60,211 nucleotides of DNA from Deltaproteobacteria bacterium UBA6601 (GCA_002433485.1 DJIF01000104.1:1-60211), one strand, 5' to 3'; numbered from the stretch's first letter, positions 26,434 through 35,517 are shown. Numbers and translations: made by a program. The notes: generated by a model not told the origin, from the sequence alone.

Positions 26434-27486
26434 ATGAACGCTCGTCATGCCTCTACTGCGGTCTTGTGGCTGGTCTTCGTGTTGCTCATAGGCCTTGGAT
26501 CTGCCCGGCTTGGACCTTTTGTCTGGAGCCGGATTTTTCCCGGTATTGAGAACTCTCCCCAGCTTCTGGAGCAGGCTACAGCGGAGGAGGGGAGTCTTGA
26601 GTTGGAGGCAAGGACCCCCGAGCGTGCGGCCGAAGCCTTACATCGCGTGCTCGCCAATTGGGGTGTCGGAAACGCTCTGGAGCCGGATCTGATTTACCTA
26701 CCCGAGGACCGCAGGCCTGGAGAACTTCAGGCCACGCTGCGGGCACTTCCGGCCCTGTCTGCTCTTGAGGTCTATGTAACCCGAGTCGACGACTTGTTGT
26801 TTCGCCTGCGCATCTTCGATGGGGCGACGCTGCTGTTGAGTCGGGATGTCTTTCCTTATCTGCCGGAGCGGCCGGTAGTCAGCGGCATCAATCCACCGGA
26901 GGTCAGCGCCCTGGTGTTGCTCAGCGAACAGGAGAGCGGTGCCATCGATCGACTGTGCGCCTGGCGCGCCCCTTTGGCCATCGGCGTGCCACCTTTTGCT
27001 GCGCACGCGGTGGGATCGATTCGGTTGGCGAGTCGCTGCAGCAAGGGAGTCCTATTGGTTCTTGATGTGGAGGACGATATCTCCGAACAGTTGGCCAGTG
27101 CCCCTGAAGCGAGCGGAGTGGTGTTGCTAAGCGACCTTGAAGAAGATCAGGATCTAAATTCATTGCTTGCGCCACTGCGGCAGGCAGAGGTCTTTCTCCT
27201 CGATGGTCGTCCCAGCGGTTCTCTGCCCAACATTGAGAAGCCAGCGCGGGCCCTGGGTCTTCGTTACCTTCGCTGGGCCGGCACCATCGGAAAGGCCGGT
27301 GATCTGGTGTTGGCGCGGAACCTCAGCGTTCGGCGAGGCTATGGGGTCGTTGCAGCGAGCCCAGATGATGAGGGGCTGGAATTGCTAGAGAGCTTTCTTG
27401 AGGTGGCCCGGGACGATGGTTACAACCTGATGTTTCCGGTTGAGATTGCTCGGATCCACGGCAAAGGTCCCCCTGTCGAGCGGTGA
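26434..27486 (+). CDS. Divergent polysaccharide deacetylase-like protein (YibQ family, degenerate)
   Basis: 350 residues, with an N-terminal anchor span (about 9-28). I assign YibQ/divergent polysaccharide deacetylase from fold landmarks and context: VSALVLLSEQESGAIDRLCA followed by RAPLAIGVPPFAAHA mirrors the family's IIDDLG and TxAVLP segments; FLLDGRPSGS mirrors FLDSRTSxxS; and VARDDGYNLMFPVEI mirrors the IAR-G-AIGIGHP end. The acidic and His residues normally seen at these places are mostly missing, so it is probably not an active deacetylase. ctpA-yibQ beside envC is a frequent order in proteobacteria. GAGGGG lies 6 bases before the ATG. Confidence 0.65.
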   Translation: MNARHASTAVLWLVFVLLIGLGSARLGPFVWSRIFPGIENSPQLLEQATAEEGSLELEARTPERAAEALHRVLANWGVGNALEPDLIYLPEDRRPGELQATLRALPALSALEVYVTRVDDLLFRLRIFDGATLLLSRDVFPYLPERPVVSGINPPEVSALVLLSEQESGAIDRLCAWRAPLAIGVPPFAAHAVGSIRLASRCSKGVLLVLDVEDDISEQLASAPEASGVVLLSDLEEDQDLNSLLAPLRQAEVFLLDGRPSGSLPNIEKPARALGLRYLRWAGTIGKAGDLVLARNLSVRRGYGVVAASPDDEGLELLESFLEVARDDGYNLMFPVEIARIHGKGPPVER

Positions 27487-27522
27487 ACTTGGGGTGCTCA
27501 TTCAGGCCTCGCCATCGTTGCG

Positions 27523-28572
27523 TCAGGGGTTGGTGAGCTTGCGTACGCCTCGGGGCACCTTGAGCCAACGTAAGGGGTCCTTGTCTTTACGCCCCTGGCG
27601 AAGCTCAAAGTGCAGCCGGGCTCCTTCAAGGGAGCCGGTATCACCCACGTAGCCGATAATCTGGCCACCATCGACCTGCTCACCGGCTTGTACGGTGAAC
27701 TCACGGGCATGGGTGTAGACCGTGAACCAGTCATCACCGTGGTCGAGGATCGCTACAAGGCCGTAGCCATTGATGTGCATCAGCTTGCTGACATCGCCGG
27801 GATGAACTGCGCGAATCGGGTCTCCATCTTCGGCCAGGATGTCGATGCCGCGGCCTGCTCGCTTGATGTCGCCGATGGCTGGCATCGGCAGTAGACCACG
27901 ACTTCGTGAGAACGGAAGCTTGCTCTCGACTTTCCTGGCCTCGCCGTTCTTTGTACGAAGGTCCATGCGGACATCGAGGTCCCCTTCGCGGCTGTCCAGC
28001 AGCAGTCGATTCACTCGTCGCCGGTTCTTGGCTCGGATGCTCTCAACCAGCGATTTTCGTTCGTCTCTTAAGGATCGCGTCTCATCCCGTCGGGTAAAAG
28101 CTTCGCCAGCCGCTTGGAGCAGGACGTTCTTTTCTCTTGCGATCTGTCGCTTGGCTCGCCGCTGGCGACGAAGCGCGTCCTGAAGGTCTTCCATGAGCAG
28201 TTGGTCTGCATTCACAATCCACCACAGATAGCGCGCGGTGCGAAGCAGTTCATGGGGGCTCCGGATGGAAAACAGCAAGGGCAGGAAGCCGCGATGGCGA
28301 AACCGGTACATGGTACGCAGCCGTACCTTCAGCCGTTGCTTGCGTTCCTCAAGCACCGCCTCGCTCTGTGCCAGCCGCTCCTCCTGGATGGCGATGCGGC
28401 TCTCTGCCTCTCGCACCCTGGCAGTTGCCCCGCGCAGTTCCTCGTCGGCCCGTAGAATCCGGATTTCCAGCGATTCAATTTCCGCCAGCAGTTCGCCCGG
28501 GTTGGTGTTGGCAGCGCTGGCAAGGTCCGGCAGCAGCAGAGCTGTGATCAAGATGACCAGAACTCTGCTCAT
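27523..28572 (-). CDS. envC: EnvC-like murein hydrolase activator with degenerate LytM domain
   Basis: 349 residues, starting at ATG 28572 in an ATGA overlap with the end of ftsX; the upstream in-frame ATG 28608 would add 12 non-signal residues. Signal peptide about 1-20 (cleavage after ASA). A long coiled coil (about 25-195) is followed by an M23/LytM domain (about 225-345). Compared with active LytM enzymes, the first zinc His (HxGxD) is Gly, although the Asp remains (RGIDI), and the first His of the HxH pair is Arg (RLHFEL); two of the key residues are therefore lost. Such domains activate amidases instead of cutting. FtsEX controls EnvC in E. coli by the coiled coil, and the gene order ftsE-ftsX-envC fits. 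Confidence 0.9.
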   Translation of the reverse strand: MSRVLVILITALLLPDLASAANTNPGELLAEIESLEIRILRADEELRGATARVREAESRIAIQEERLAQSEAVLEERKQRLKVRLRTMYRFRHRGFLPLLFSIRSPHELLRTARYLWWIVNADQLLMEDLQDALRRQRRAKRQIAREKNVLLQAAGEAFTRRDETRSLRDERKSLVESIRAKNRRRVNRLLLDSREGDLDVRMDLRTKNGEARKVESKLPFSRSRGLLPMPAIGDIKRAGRGIDILAEDGDPIRAVHPGDVSKLMHINGYGLVAILDHGDDWFTVYTHAREFTVQAGEQVDGGQIIGYVGDTGSLEGARLHFELRQGRKDKDPLRWLKVPRGVRKLTNP

Positions 28573-29465
28573 GGGCTGGTGCTCGGGTCTCTGACCACCG
28601 AACTCCATGCACCGAGCAGTCCGATGCCGATGCCAGCCAAGAGCAGGCTGGCAAGGATGTGGCCGGGAAGAAAAGCCAGCTCATCGGGGCCCATCAGCAT
28701 TCCGAGTCCTTCCTGAAGCTGCAGGAAGGCATAGCGGTAGAGCAGATGCAGCAGGCCTAGTGAGGCGATTGCTCCAGCAAGGCCTTGGAGTGCGCCTTCA
28801 AACAGGAAGGGAAGCCGAGCAAACCAGCGGGTTCCGCCGACCAGGGCGACGATGGCCAATTCGGCTCTTCGGGCGTAGATGGCAAGGCGGATGGTGTTGG
28901 CGATTAGAAATACAGCGGAGACCAGCAGCAGCGTTCCCAGAACCATTGCAGATAGTCGAGAGAGGGACAGGAAGGTGTGGTAGCGCTCTACCCACTCGTG
29001 TGAGTAATCCAGCGCAACGAATTCGGGTCGCTCCAGCCGCCGGGCGATGTCGGCTACCTGCCGGGGTTTTTGATAATTGGGAGCCAATCGCACTTCCAGG
29101 CTTGCCGGCAGTGGGTTTTCATCCAGATCGGCGAGGATTCGGTCCATGCCATCGATGGAGCGGCCGAACTGTTCGAGGGCCTCAAGCTTACTCACGTACT
29201 TGACCGACTGAACTTCACCCATGGATTGGAGTTCGACCTTGAGGTCGAAGATTGCAGTATCTTCGATGTCGTCGATCAGATAACAGGAGATCTGAACGTC
29301 TTTACCCCAGCGATCCAGCACTCCAGAGAGATTCGAGAGCGTCATTGCAAAGGTACCGATGAGCAGCAGCACTGTGGCTACCGCCGAGATGGTCGCGCCG
29401 GCCAGAAAGCGATACTCGGCCATACCCTTGAGTGCTCGGCGTAGCGAATAACCGATGTAGCTCAT
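28569..29465 (-). CDS. ftsX: Cell-division ABC-type permease FtsX
   Basis: 298 residues. Inner-membrane partner of FtsE, which senses the divisome and signals to periplasmic hydrolases. Span at about 22-44, a periplasmic loop of about 125 residues (QISCYLIDDIEDTAIFDLK, VKYVSKLEALEQFG, LPASLEVRLAPN: the FtsX extracellular domain), then three spans with RLAIYARRAELAIVALVGG before the third, a standard FtsX signature. One-base overlap with ftsE and ATGA overlap with envC indicate a single operon transcribed leftwards. Confidence 0.96.
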   Translation of the reverse strand: MSYIGYSLRRALKGMAEYRFLAGATISAVATVLLLIGTFAMTLSNLSGVLDRWGKDVQISCYLIDDIEDTAIFDLKVELQSMGEVQSVKYVSKLEALEQFGRSIDGMDRILADLDENPLPASLEVRLAPNYQKPRQVADIARRLERPEFVALDYSHEWVERYHTFLSLSRLSAMVLGTLLLVSAVFLIANTIRLAIYARRAELAIVALVGGTRWFARLPFLFEGALQGLAGAIASLGLLHLLYRYAFLQLQEGLGMLMGPDELAFLPGHILASLLLAGIGIGLLGAWSSVVRDPSTSP

Positions 29466-30310
29466 TATGCCTGGGCTTCCGATGGAGATTCTCGCTGCCC
29501 TTGTGGCTCGTCGCGTTCGTCACCAGCCTCAGTTCCAGGTGGGGAAGAGTGCGTCGCCTCGTCGCCAGGTTGCTTAAGGGCCGTGACATTGCCGCTTGGT
29601 CCATGCTGGGAACGTCGATCAAACTCGATCCTACCTCCCCTGAGGTGCACTTCTCGAAAGTCATGTCGCTTCACTTGATCCTGATCGTGAGTCGCTACCA
29701 GGACCGTGGCACCCTGATCGCGGCAGATGCCTACCAGGAGGTCCATGATATCGCTGCTCAGGTAGTGGTCTAGATTACCGGTGGGCTCATCGGCCAGCAG
29801 AATGCTTGGTCGGTTGACGATCGCTCGGGCAATGGCGACTCGCTGCTGCTCTCCTCCCGAGAGCTCTCCTGGGCGCCGCTTACCCATCCCTTCCAGGCCG
29901 ACCCGGGCGAGAGCTTGTCGGACGCGTGGCCGGAGCTCACCGCGCTTCACCCCACAGACTTCCAGGGGTAGCGCCACATTCTCAAAGATGGATCGACGAG
30001 GGAGCAATCGGAAATCCTGCACCACGATTCCCATATTCCGCCGCAACCAGGGGACTGAGCTTGGGTGTAGGCGCGCCACCGATCGCCCTTCCAGCAGTAC
30101 ATCGCCGTGGGTGGGGTGTTCTGCTGCATAGAGCAGTTTGAGAAGGGTTGTTTTGCCAGCACCAGAGCGGCCGGTAATAAATGCGAACTCCCCTTGCTGG
30201 AAGGCCAGATCAACCTTCTCAAGGGCCATGCCAGTACGGCCGTAGTGCTTAGTGACATTGTGGAACCGGATCATCGGTGCGCCCTGCTCGTCTGAAAAAG
30301 CCGCCCCCAT
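29465..30310 (-). CDS. ftsE: Cell-division ATPase FtsE
   Basis: 281 residues from ATG 30310, which has AGGA 7 bases upstream; the conserved domain begins MIRFHNVTKHYG at 30274, so a later start is possible. Walker A GRSGAGKT (about 47-54), Q-loop VVQDFRLLPRRS, signature LSGGEQQR (about 150-157), Walker B ILLADEPT (about 170-177), switch His in VATHDQD. Beyond the usual end there are about 50 extra residues, disordered and rich in Gly, Pro, Glu and Ser, which is unusual for FtsE. First gene of ftsE-ftsX-envC. Confidence 0.96.
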   Translation of the reverse strand: MGAAFSDEQGAPMIRFHNVTKHYGRTGMALEKVDLAFQQGEFAFITGRSGAGKTTLLKLLYAAEHPTHGDVLLEGRSVARLHPSSVPWLRRNMGIVVQDFRLLPRRSIFENVALPLEVCGVKRGELRPRVRQALARVGLEGMGKRRPGELSGGEQQRVAIARAIVNRPSILLADEPTGNLDHYLSSDIMDLLVGICRDQGATVLVATHDQDQVKRHDFREVHLRGGRIEFDRRSQHGPSGNVTALKQPGDEATHSSPPGTEAGDERDEPQGQRESPSEAQA

Positions 30311-30367
30311 CGCTGCTTCCTGCACTGCTGAAGGGCGGAAAGATCACGGGACCGAGTCAGTCATCCG

Positions 30368-30376
30368 GTTATAGCA
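30368..30376 (-). promoter_or_regulatory. Extended -10 promoter for ftsE-ftsX-envC
   Basis: TGCTATAAC on the minus strand, an extended -10 (TGn then TATAAC), about 58 bases before the ftsE start. No good -35 at 17 bases, as is often true of extended -10 promoters. Confidence 0.45.
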
Positions 30377-30447
30377 GGGTGAGCCCGGTGGTTTCGCGTA
30401 CAATGTCTGCTGTCGCTCGCTAATGAGGGACAGGTAGCAGGACGCCC

Positions 30448-30476
30448 TTGACCGTTGACATTATCTTGACAATAGT
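30448..30476 (+). promoter_or_regulatory. Promoter of the giant repeat lipoprotein, with TTGAC repeats
   Basis: TTGACC (30448-30453), 17-base spacer, AATAGT (30471-30476). The spacer holds two further TTGACA copies (30455-30460; 30466-30471, overlapping the -10 by one base), 11 bases apart, about one helical turn, which could be a regulator's binding site. Predicted 5' leader about 55 bases, with AGGTGG 8 bases before ATG 30538. Confidence 0.5.
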
Positions 30477-30537
30477 TTCTCAGGACCCTCTTTGTGTAAT
30501 GGGTCGACACTGACAGCAATCCCAGGTGGAATTTCAA

Positions 30538-33500
30538 ATGCACCAGCCGTCCTCCCCTCACTTTCTCGGCCTCTTCGCCTCGTCCCGCCTCTTTCTGGTG
30601 GCCGTTATCGGCCTCTGGCTGAGTCTGCTCAGTGGCTGCGAATGTGGCATTACTGGCAATCAGAATCCTGACGATGATGACATCAGTGACGATGACGACA
30701 GCAATCCACCGATTCTTGGCTCGGAGGAATGTGGCAACAGCCTGGACGATGATGGTGATGGTCTGGCTGACTGTTTTGATCCGGACTGTGCTGATGACGC
30801 TGCCTGTCTCCATGAGTGCAGCCCGGCGGCCACCATCTCCTGCGGTGAAGTTCTGTCAGCGGCTAATGGCGCGCCCGGGCACAGCGATGCGGTTGACAGT
30901 TACGGCTGCACCACCTGGGACGAGAGCGGTCCTGAGTACACCTTCCAGTTCAGCCCGGACATCACCGAGGAGGTGACAGCGGTCTTGACCGTTGCCGGTA
31001 ACGGCAATCTTGATGTCTTTGTGCTCGACGCTGATGAAGACTGTGACGGTACCGCCTGTCTGGCCTATGGCGCTTCTACTGTGCACTGGACTGCAAATGC
31101 TGGCGAGGACTACTACATCGTAGTGGACGGGTACGCCGGGGCTGAGGACAGCTTCTCATTGGAGTTGCTCTGTCCCAGTGGTGGCAGCGGTGAGAATTGT
31201 TTCAACGGCATTGATGATGACGGTGACGGTCTGACTGACTGCAATGATCCTGACTGCTCGAGCGACCCCAGTTGTGTGGATGAGGTCTGTGGCAACAACA
31301 TCGATGATGATGGTGATGGCTACGTGGACTGTGATGATACCGAGTGCTGGAGTGACTCTTCCTGCGATGGCGAGGACTGTGCCAACGGTATTGATGACAA
31401 CCTCAATGGTCTGGTCGATTGCGCCGATCCGGACTGCTTTATCTTCCCCTCCTGCTCCATTGAACAGTGCTATGACGGCATTGATAATGACGGCGACGGG
31501 CTGGTGGACTGTGACGACAGTGCCGACTGTGGCTCGTCTTCGGACTGTACGCCGGAGTGGTCCTGCTCCAACGGCTTTGATGATGACGGCGATGGCCTGA
31601 CCGACTGTGATGATGATGAGTGCTTTGGCAACTCGGACTGTCTAGGTGAGCAGTGCCTCAACAACCAGGACGATGACTGGGACGGCCTCATTGATTGCGA
31701 CGATCCCGATTGCTTCGGCAACCAAAACTGCATCCCGGAGATCTGCTCTAACGGCATTGATGACGATGGGGACGGTGACATCGACTGCGATGACGTGGAG
31801 TGCGCCGGAATCGGGACCTGTGAGCCGCTCTGTGCTGCTCTTGAAGCGCTGACCTGTGGTGGAACGGTTTCCGGTGACACCGCTACTCATCCGGGCTCAG
31901 CCGATGTGGTCAGTACTTATTCCTGCACCGCAGCGAACGAGACCGGCAACGAGGTGGCTTATAGCTTCACAGCTACCCTGAGCGGTGAGGCTACCTTTGT
32001 GCTCGATGGGTTGAGCGCGGACCTTGATCTGTTTGGTCTGCAAGACGTGGGAAGTGGCTGTGATCCTTCCGGCTGCCTCGACTTCTCGACCTCGGGCGGG
32101 ACCAACTCCGAGTCCGTGACCCTGACCATTAACTCCGGTCAGACCTATTACATCATGGTCGAGGGTTGGAACGACAACGTAGGCCCCTACACCCTGACCT
32201 CGACCTGTCAGGCTGCCGGTACCCCTGAGGAGTGCAGCAACGGTGTTGATGATGATGGCGACAGTTTGGTGGACTGCGCCGACTTTGACTGCGCCGGTAC
32301 GGTGGGCTGTCAGCTTGAACACTGTTCTGATGGCCTGGACAACGATGGTGATGGGCGAGTCGATTGTGCTGATCCTGACTGCAGCGGACCTCCCAGTCCG
32401 AGTCCCGACTGCACCCCTGAGATCTGTGACGATGGCACCGACAATGATGGTGACGGCTTTACCGACTGTGACGACACCGAATGTTCCTTCCTGCCAGGCT
32501 GTGGCTCGGAGAATTGTGTCGATGGAATCGACAATGACAGTGACGGTCGCGTTGACTGCGTCGATCCGGACTGCCTCGGAGACCCGGTTTGCAATCCTGG
32601 TGCCGGCTCAGGCAGCGGTGACGATGATGACGGCTTCTTTGATGGCGAGGACTGCGGCAACAACATCGATGACGATGGGGATGGAGCCGTGGATTGCGAC
32701 GATCTGATCTGTCTGTTCGATATCCTCTGCTGGTTCCTCAATGAGAACTGCGAAGATGGCAACGACAATGACCTGGACGGCTTCGTCGATTGTGCTGACC
32801 CTGAGTGCTACAACCCGGCCTCCCCTGGGGATCTTCCTTCCCCGGCCAACGCTCATCCAGCCTGCGTTCCTGAGCAGTGCAACAACACCGTTGATGATGA
32901 CAGCGATGGCCTGACGGACTGTGCAGATGATGAGTGTGCCAGTGCGCCCGCCTGTGTGGGGGAGAACTGTGGCAACGGCATCGACGATGATTTTGATGGT
33001 CTGGTGGACTGTAACGACACCGAGTGCGCGGTGCACCCCAGCTGTACAGCCGAGAATTGCAGTAATGGCACTGATGATGACTTCGACGGTGCAGTCGATT
33101 GCGCTGATTCCGAGTGTGCGGGTAACCCGGTCTGTGCGTCTGCCAGCGAGGTTTGCGATAACGACGTCGATGACAACGGCAATGGGCTCATTGACTGTGC
33201 CGAGGCATCGTGCTCCAGCCACCCGGTCTGCGTACCTGAGATCTGTTGGAATGGGACTGATGATGATGGTGACGGCGCCGCCGACTGTGCCGACCCTGAG
33301 TGCGCCGACTCAGTGGATTGCGGCGATGAGATCTGCTGGAACGGCGTCGATGATGATGGCGACGGCATGGTCGATTGTGCCGACGATGAATGTGCTGGCT
33401 TTTCCGACTGTGATTATGAGATCTGCGACAACAATGTCGATGACGATGGTGATGGCCTGGTCGATTGCGATGATGATGGTTGCATTCACTTTGGTGACTG

Positions 33501-35517
33501 CATTGGCGAGACCTGCGACAACGACATTGATGATGATCTAGACGGCCTCATCGATTGTGCGGACCCCGACTGTGCTGCGGACTGTACCTCAGGCACAGAG
33601 GTCTGCAGCAACAGTATTGATGACGACGGGGACGGCCTGATTGACTGTGCTGATGGTGACTGTAGCGGTCTTCCGGCCTGTACCGAGGACTGCAGCAATG
33701 GCAGTGATGATGATGGGGATGGCGCCATTGATTGTGCCGACAGTGACTGTACCGGTGCTCCCGGCTGTGTTGCTGAGAATTGCAGCAACGATGTAGACGA
33801 TGATGGTGATGGCAGCGTCGACTGTGGCGACTCGGATTGCTCAAGCAACCCTGAGTGCATCCCTGAGGTCTGTGGCAATGGCAGTGACGATGACGGTGAT
33901 GGTCTGGTCGATTGTGACGACGAAGAGTGCGCCGGCAACAGCGCCATTTGCGGGGAGGTGTGCGACAACGGCGTTGATGACGACGGCGATGGGCTCATCG
34001 ATCTCGACGACCCCGATTGTGCTGGCGTGAGCGACCCGGGGACCGGTAGCTGCAGTCCGCAAGCGGAGCTGAGTTGTGGCGACCTTGAGAGTGGCTTTAC
34101 CTTTGGTGCCGGCAGCACCACCAGCATCTCTAGTTACAGCTGTAACAGCTGGGATGAGAGCGGACCGGAGTTTGCCTATGTGTTCCGCCCCGAGGTGAGC
34201 GAGTCCGTGGAGATTTGTCTCAGTAACGTGGCCGATGATCTTGACGTATTTGTTATCCAGGATGTTGGGGGCGTCTGCGAGAGCACCAACTGTGTTGAGT
34301 TTGGTACCAACTGCGCCACCTTGGAGGCGGTCGCCGGAGCCACTTATTACGTGGTCGTTGACGGTTACCAGGGTTCGGTCTCCAACTACGACATTGAGGT
34401 GGAGTGTCCGTCGACAAGTGAGATCTGTGACAACGGGCTCGACGATGACGCCGATGGCCTCATTGACTGCCAGGACGATGGCTGCAGCAATACCGTTGAG
34501 TGCCTGGAGCTGTGCAGTGAGGCCTGGGCCTTGTCCTGCGGAAGTGTAGCTTCGGGCAACACCGCGACCTACGGGGGCGCAACTGATCAGGTTGAATCCT
34601 ACTCCTGTGTCTCTTGGGTCGAGAGCGGCCCAGAGTACGCCTACTATTTCCAGGCACCTCTGGATCAGGCCAATACCGTAACGGTGAGCCTGAGCTATGG
34701 CGGCGGCTCGGATCTTGATGTATTCGTGCTCGGCGATGAGGGCATTCCTTGTAACAGCGAGGAGTGCATCTCTCACGGCGCCGTGTTTACCGAGTTTGAG
34801 ACCCAGCCGGGCGCCGACTACTGGATGGTCGTTGACGGCTATCAGGGCTCATCTGGCTCCTATTCGATCTCGGTCGACTGCGAGCCGGTAGCAGATGCAG
34901 AGGACTGCGCCAATGGCTTTGACGATGACGGTGATGGCACCATCGACTGTGATGATGAGGACTGTCATGGAACGGAGTTGTGCGGGGCAATCTGCCAGGT
35001 GGCTGAGTCCATCAGTTGCGGCGACCAGGTGCTGGGAACCACCTCCACCACCGAGTGTGGAGATGGCCTCGACGACGATGGCGATGGGCTGGTCGACTGC
35101 GCCGACCCACAGTGCAGTGATTTCCAGGGCTGTGGGGGCACCAACCCGGTCGGTATCGAGAATCCCACTTTGTACCCCTTCCACCCAGAGACTACCGACT
35201 TGATGAACTACTACCCCTGCAACGTTGGCTCCTACGATGGGCCTGAGGTTGCTTATGAGTGGGTGGCTTCATTGACCGGCACGGTTGAGTGGAAGCTGCC
35301 TTCCTCACTGGTCGCTCTGCTACCCAGTCAGGGGGTCAACCTTGATCCGCTGGTGATCGACGGTGACAACGGTACCTGCGTCAGCACCCAGTGCATCGCT
35401 AGTGGCGCCAACTCGATTCGCTTTGAGGCGATCAGTGGCCACACCTACTACCTGGTGGTAGATGGCGATGAGAATTACAAGGGTCCCTATGGGGCAGAGC
35501 TGGACTGCGATCCCTGA
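30538..35517 (+). CDS. Giant lipoprotein with 30 acidic Cys-paired repeats and five SCG/PPC-like domains
   Basis: 1,659 residues from ATG 30538. Signal peptide with lipobox LSLLSGC (Cys34), then an Asp-rich tether (NPDDDDISDDDDSN). The body consists of about 30 copies of a unit of roughly 28-38 residues, consensus ExCxNGxDDDGDGLVDCxDPDC...C, whose DxDxDG core looks like a calcium site, with paired cysteines. Five beta domains of about 120 residues are interspersed, each opening C-x-LSCG-x-x-SG and containing SYSCxSWxESGPEYAY and DLDVFV, close to pre-peptidase C-terminal (PPC) domains. Order: repeat 1, domain 1, repeats 2-8, domain 2, repeats 9-27, domain 3, repeat 28, domain 4, repeat 29, domain 5. 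Repeat 27 lacks one Cys and repeat 30 sits inside domain 5. No catalytic domain is visible. Probably a surface-exposed, calcium-stiffened adhesin or stalk; this role is inference. Confidence 0.9.
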   Translation: MHQPSSPHFLGLFASSRLFLVAVIGLWLSLLSGCECGITGNQNPDDDDISDDDDSNPPILGSEECGNSLDDDGDGLADCFDPDCADDAACLHECSPAATISCGEVLSAANGAPGHSDAVDSYGCTTWDESGPEYTFQFSPDITEEVTAVLTVAGNGNLDVFVLDADEDCDGTACLAYGASTVHWTANAGEDYYIVVDGYAGAEDSFSLELLCPSGGSGENCFNGIDDDGDGLTDCNDPDCSSDPSCVDEVCGNNIDDDGDGYVDCDDTECWSDSSCDGEDCANGIDDNLNGLVDCADPDCFIFPSCSIEQCYDGIDNDGDGLVDCDDSADCGSSSDCTPEWSCSNGFDDDGDGLTDCDDDECFGNSDCLGEQCLNNQDDDWDGLIDCDDPDCFGNQNCIPEICSNGIDDDGDGDIDCDDVECAGIGTCEPLCAALEALTCGGTVSGDTATHPGSADVVSTYSCTAANETGNEVAYSFTATLSGEATFVLDGLSADLDLFGLQDVGSGCDPSGCLDFSTSGGTNSESVTLTINSGQTYYIMVEGWNDNVGPYTLTSTCQAAGTPEECSNGVDDDGDSLVDCADFDCAGTVGCQLEHCSDGLDNDGDGRVDCADPDCSGPPSPSPDCTPEICDDGTDNDGDGFTDCDDTECSFLPGCGSENCVDGIDNDSDGRVDCVDPDCLGDPVCNPGAGSGSGDDDDGFFDGEDCGNNIDDDGDGAVDCDDLICLFDILCWFLNENCEDGNDNDLDGFVDCADPECYNPASPGDLPSPANAHPACVPEQCNNTVDDDSDGLTDCADDECASAPACVGENCGNGIDDDFDGLVDCNDTECAVHPSCTAENCSNGTDDDFDGAVDCADSECAGNPVCASASEVCDNDVDDNGNGLIDCAEASCSSHPVCVPEICWNGTDDDGDGAADCADPECADSVDCGDEICWNGVDDDGDGMVDCADDECAGFSDCDYEICDNNVDDDGDGLVDCDDDGCIHFGDCIGETCDNDIDDDLDGLIDCADPDCAADCTSGTEVCSNSIDDDGDGLIDCADGDCSGLPACTEDCSNGSDDDGDGAIDCADSDCTGAPGCVAENCSNDVDDDGDGSVDCGDSDCSSNPECIPEVCGNGSDDDGDGLVDCDDEECAGNSAICGEVCDNGVDDDGDGLIDLDDPDCAGVSDPGTGSCSPQAELSCGDLESGFTFGAGSTTSISSYSCNSWDESGPEFAYVFRPEVSESVEICLSNVADDLDVFVIQDVGGVCESTNCVEFGTNCATLEAVAGATYYVVVDGYQGSVSNYDIEVECPSTSEICDNGLDDDADGLIDCQDDGCSNTVECLELCSEAWALSCGSVASGNTATYGGATDQVESYSCVSWVESGPEYAYYFQAPLDQANTVTVSLSYGGGSDLDVFVLGDEGIPCNSEECISHGAVFTEFETQPGADYWMVVDGYQGSSGSYSISVDCEPVADAEDCANGFDDDGDGTIDCDDEDCHGTELCGAICQVAESISCGDQVLGTTSTTECGDGLDDDGDGLVDCADPQCSDFQGCGGTNPVGIENPTLYPFHPETTDLMNYYPCNVGSYDGPEVAYEWVASLTGTVEWKLPSSLVALLPSQGVNLDPLVIDGDNGTCVSTQCIASGANSIRFEAISGHTYYLVVDGDENYKGPYGAELDCDP
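30721..35140 (+). repeat. Array of 30 degenerate coding repeats
   Basis: The DNA repeats are recognisable (aacggcattgatgatgacgg-like cores about every 85-115 bases), but synonymous positions are well scrambled. The array is therefore old and held by selection at protein level, not a recent tandem expansion. The antisense strand carries several long shadow frames because of the repeat composition. Confidence 0.85.

Noticed and set aside
33841..34776. 311-codon antisense frame, and several similar ones, within the giant lipoprotein gene
   Set aside because: The repeated GAT/GAC codons read as ATC/GTC on the other strand, producing long Ile/Val/Ala frames without stops. This is a compositional shadow.
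30721..35140. CRISPR-like periodic repeats
   Set aside because: The periodicity is in frame and codes for a conserved Cys/Asp unit; repeats are degenerate and the spacers are coding.
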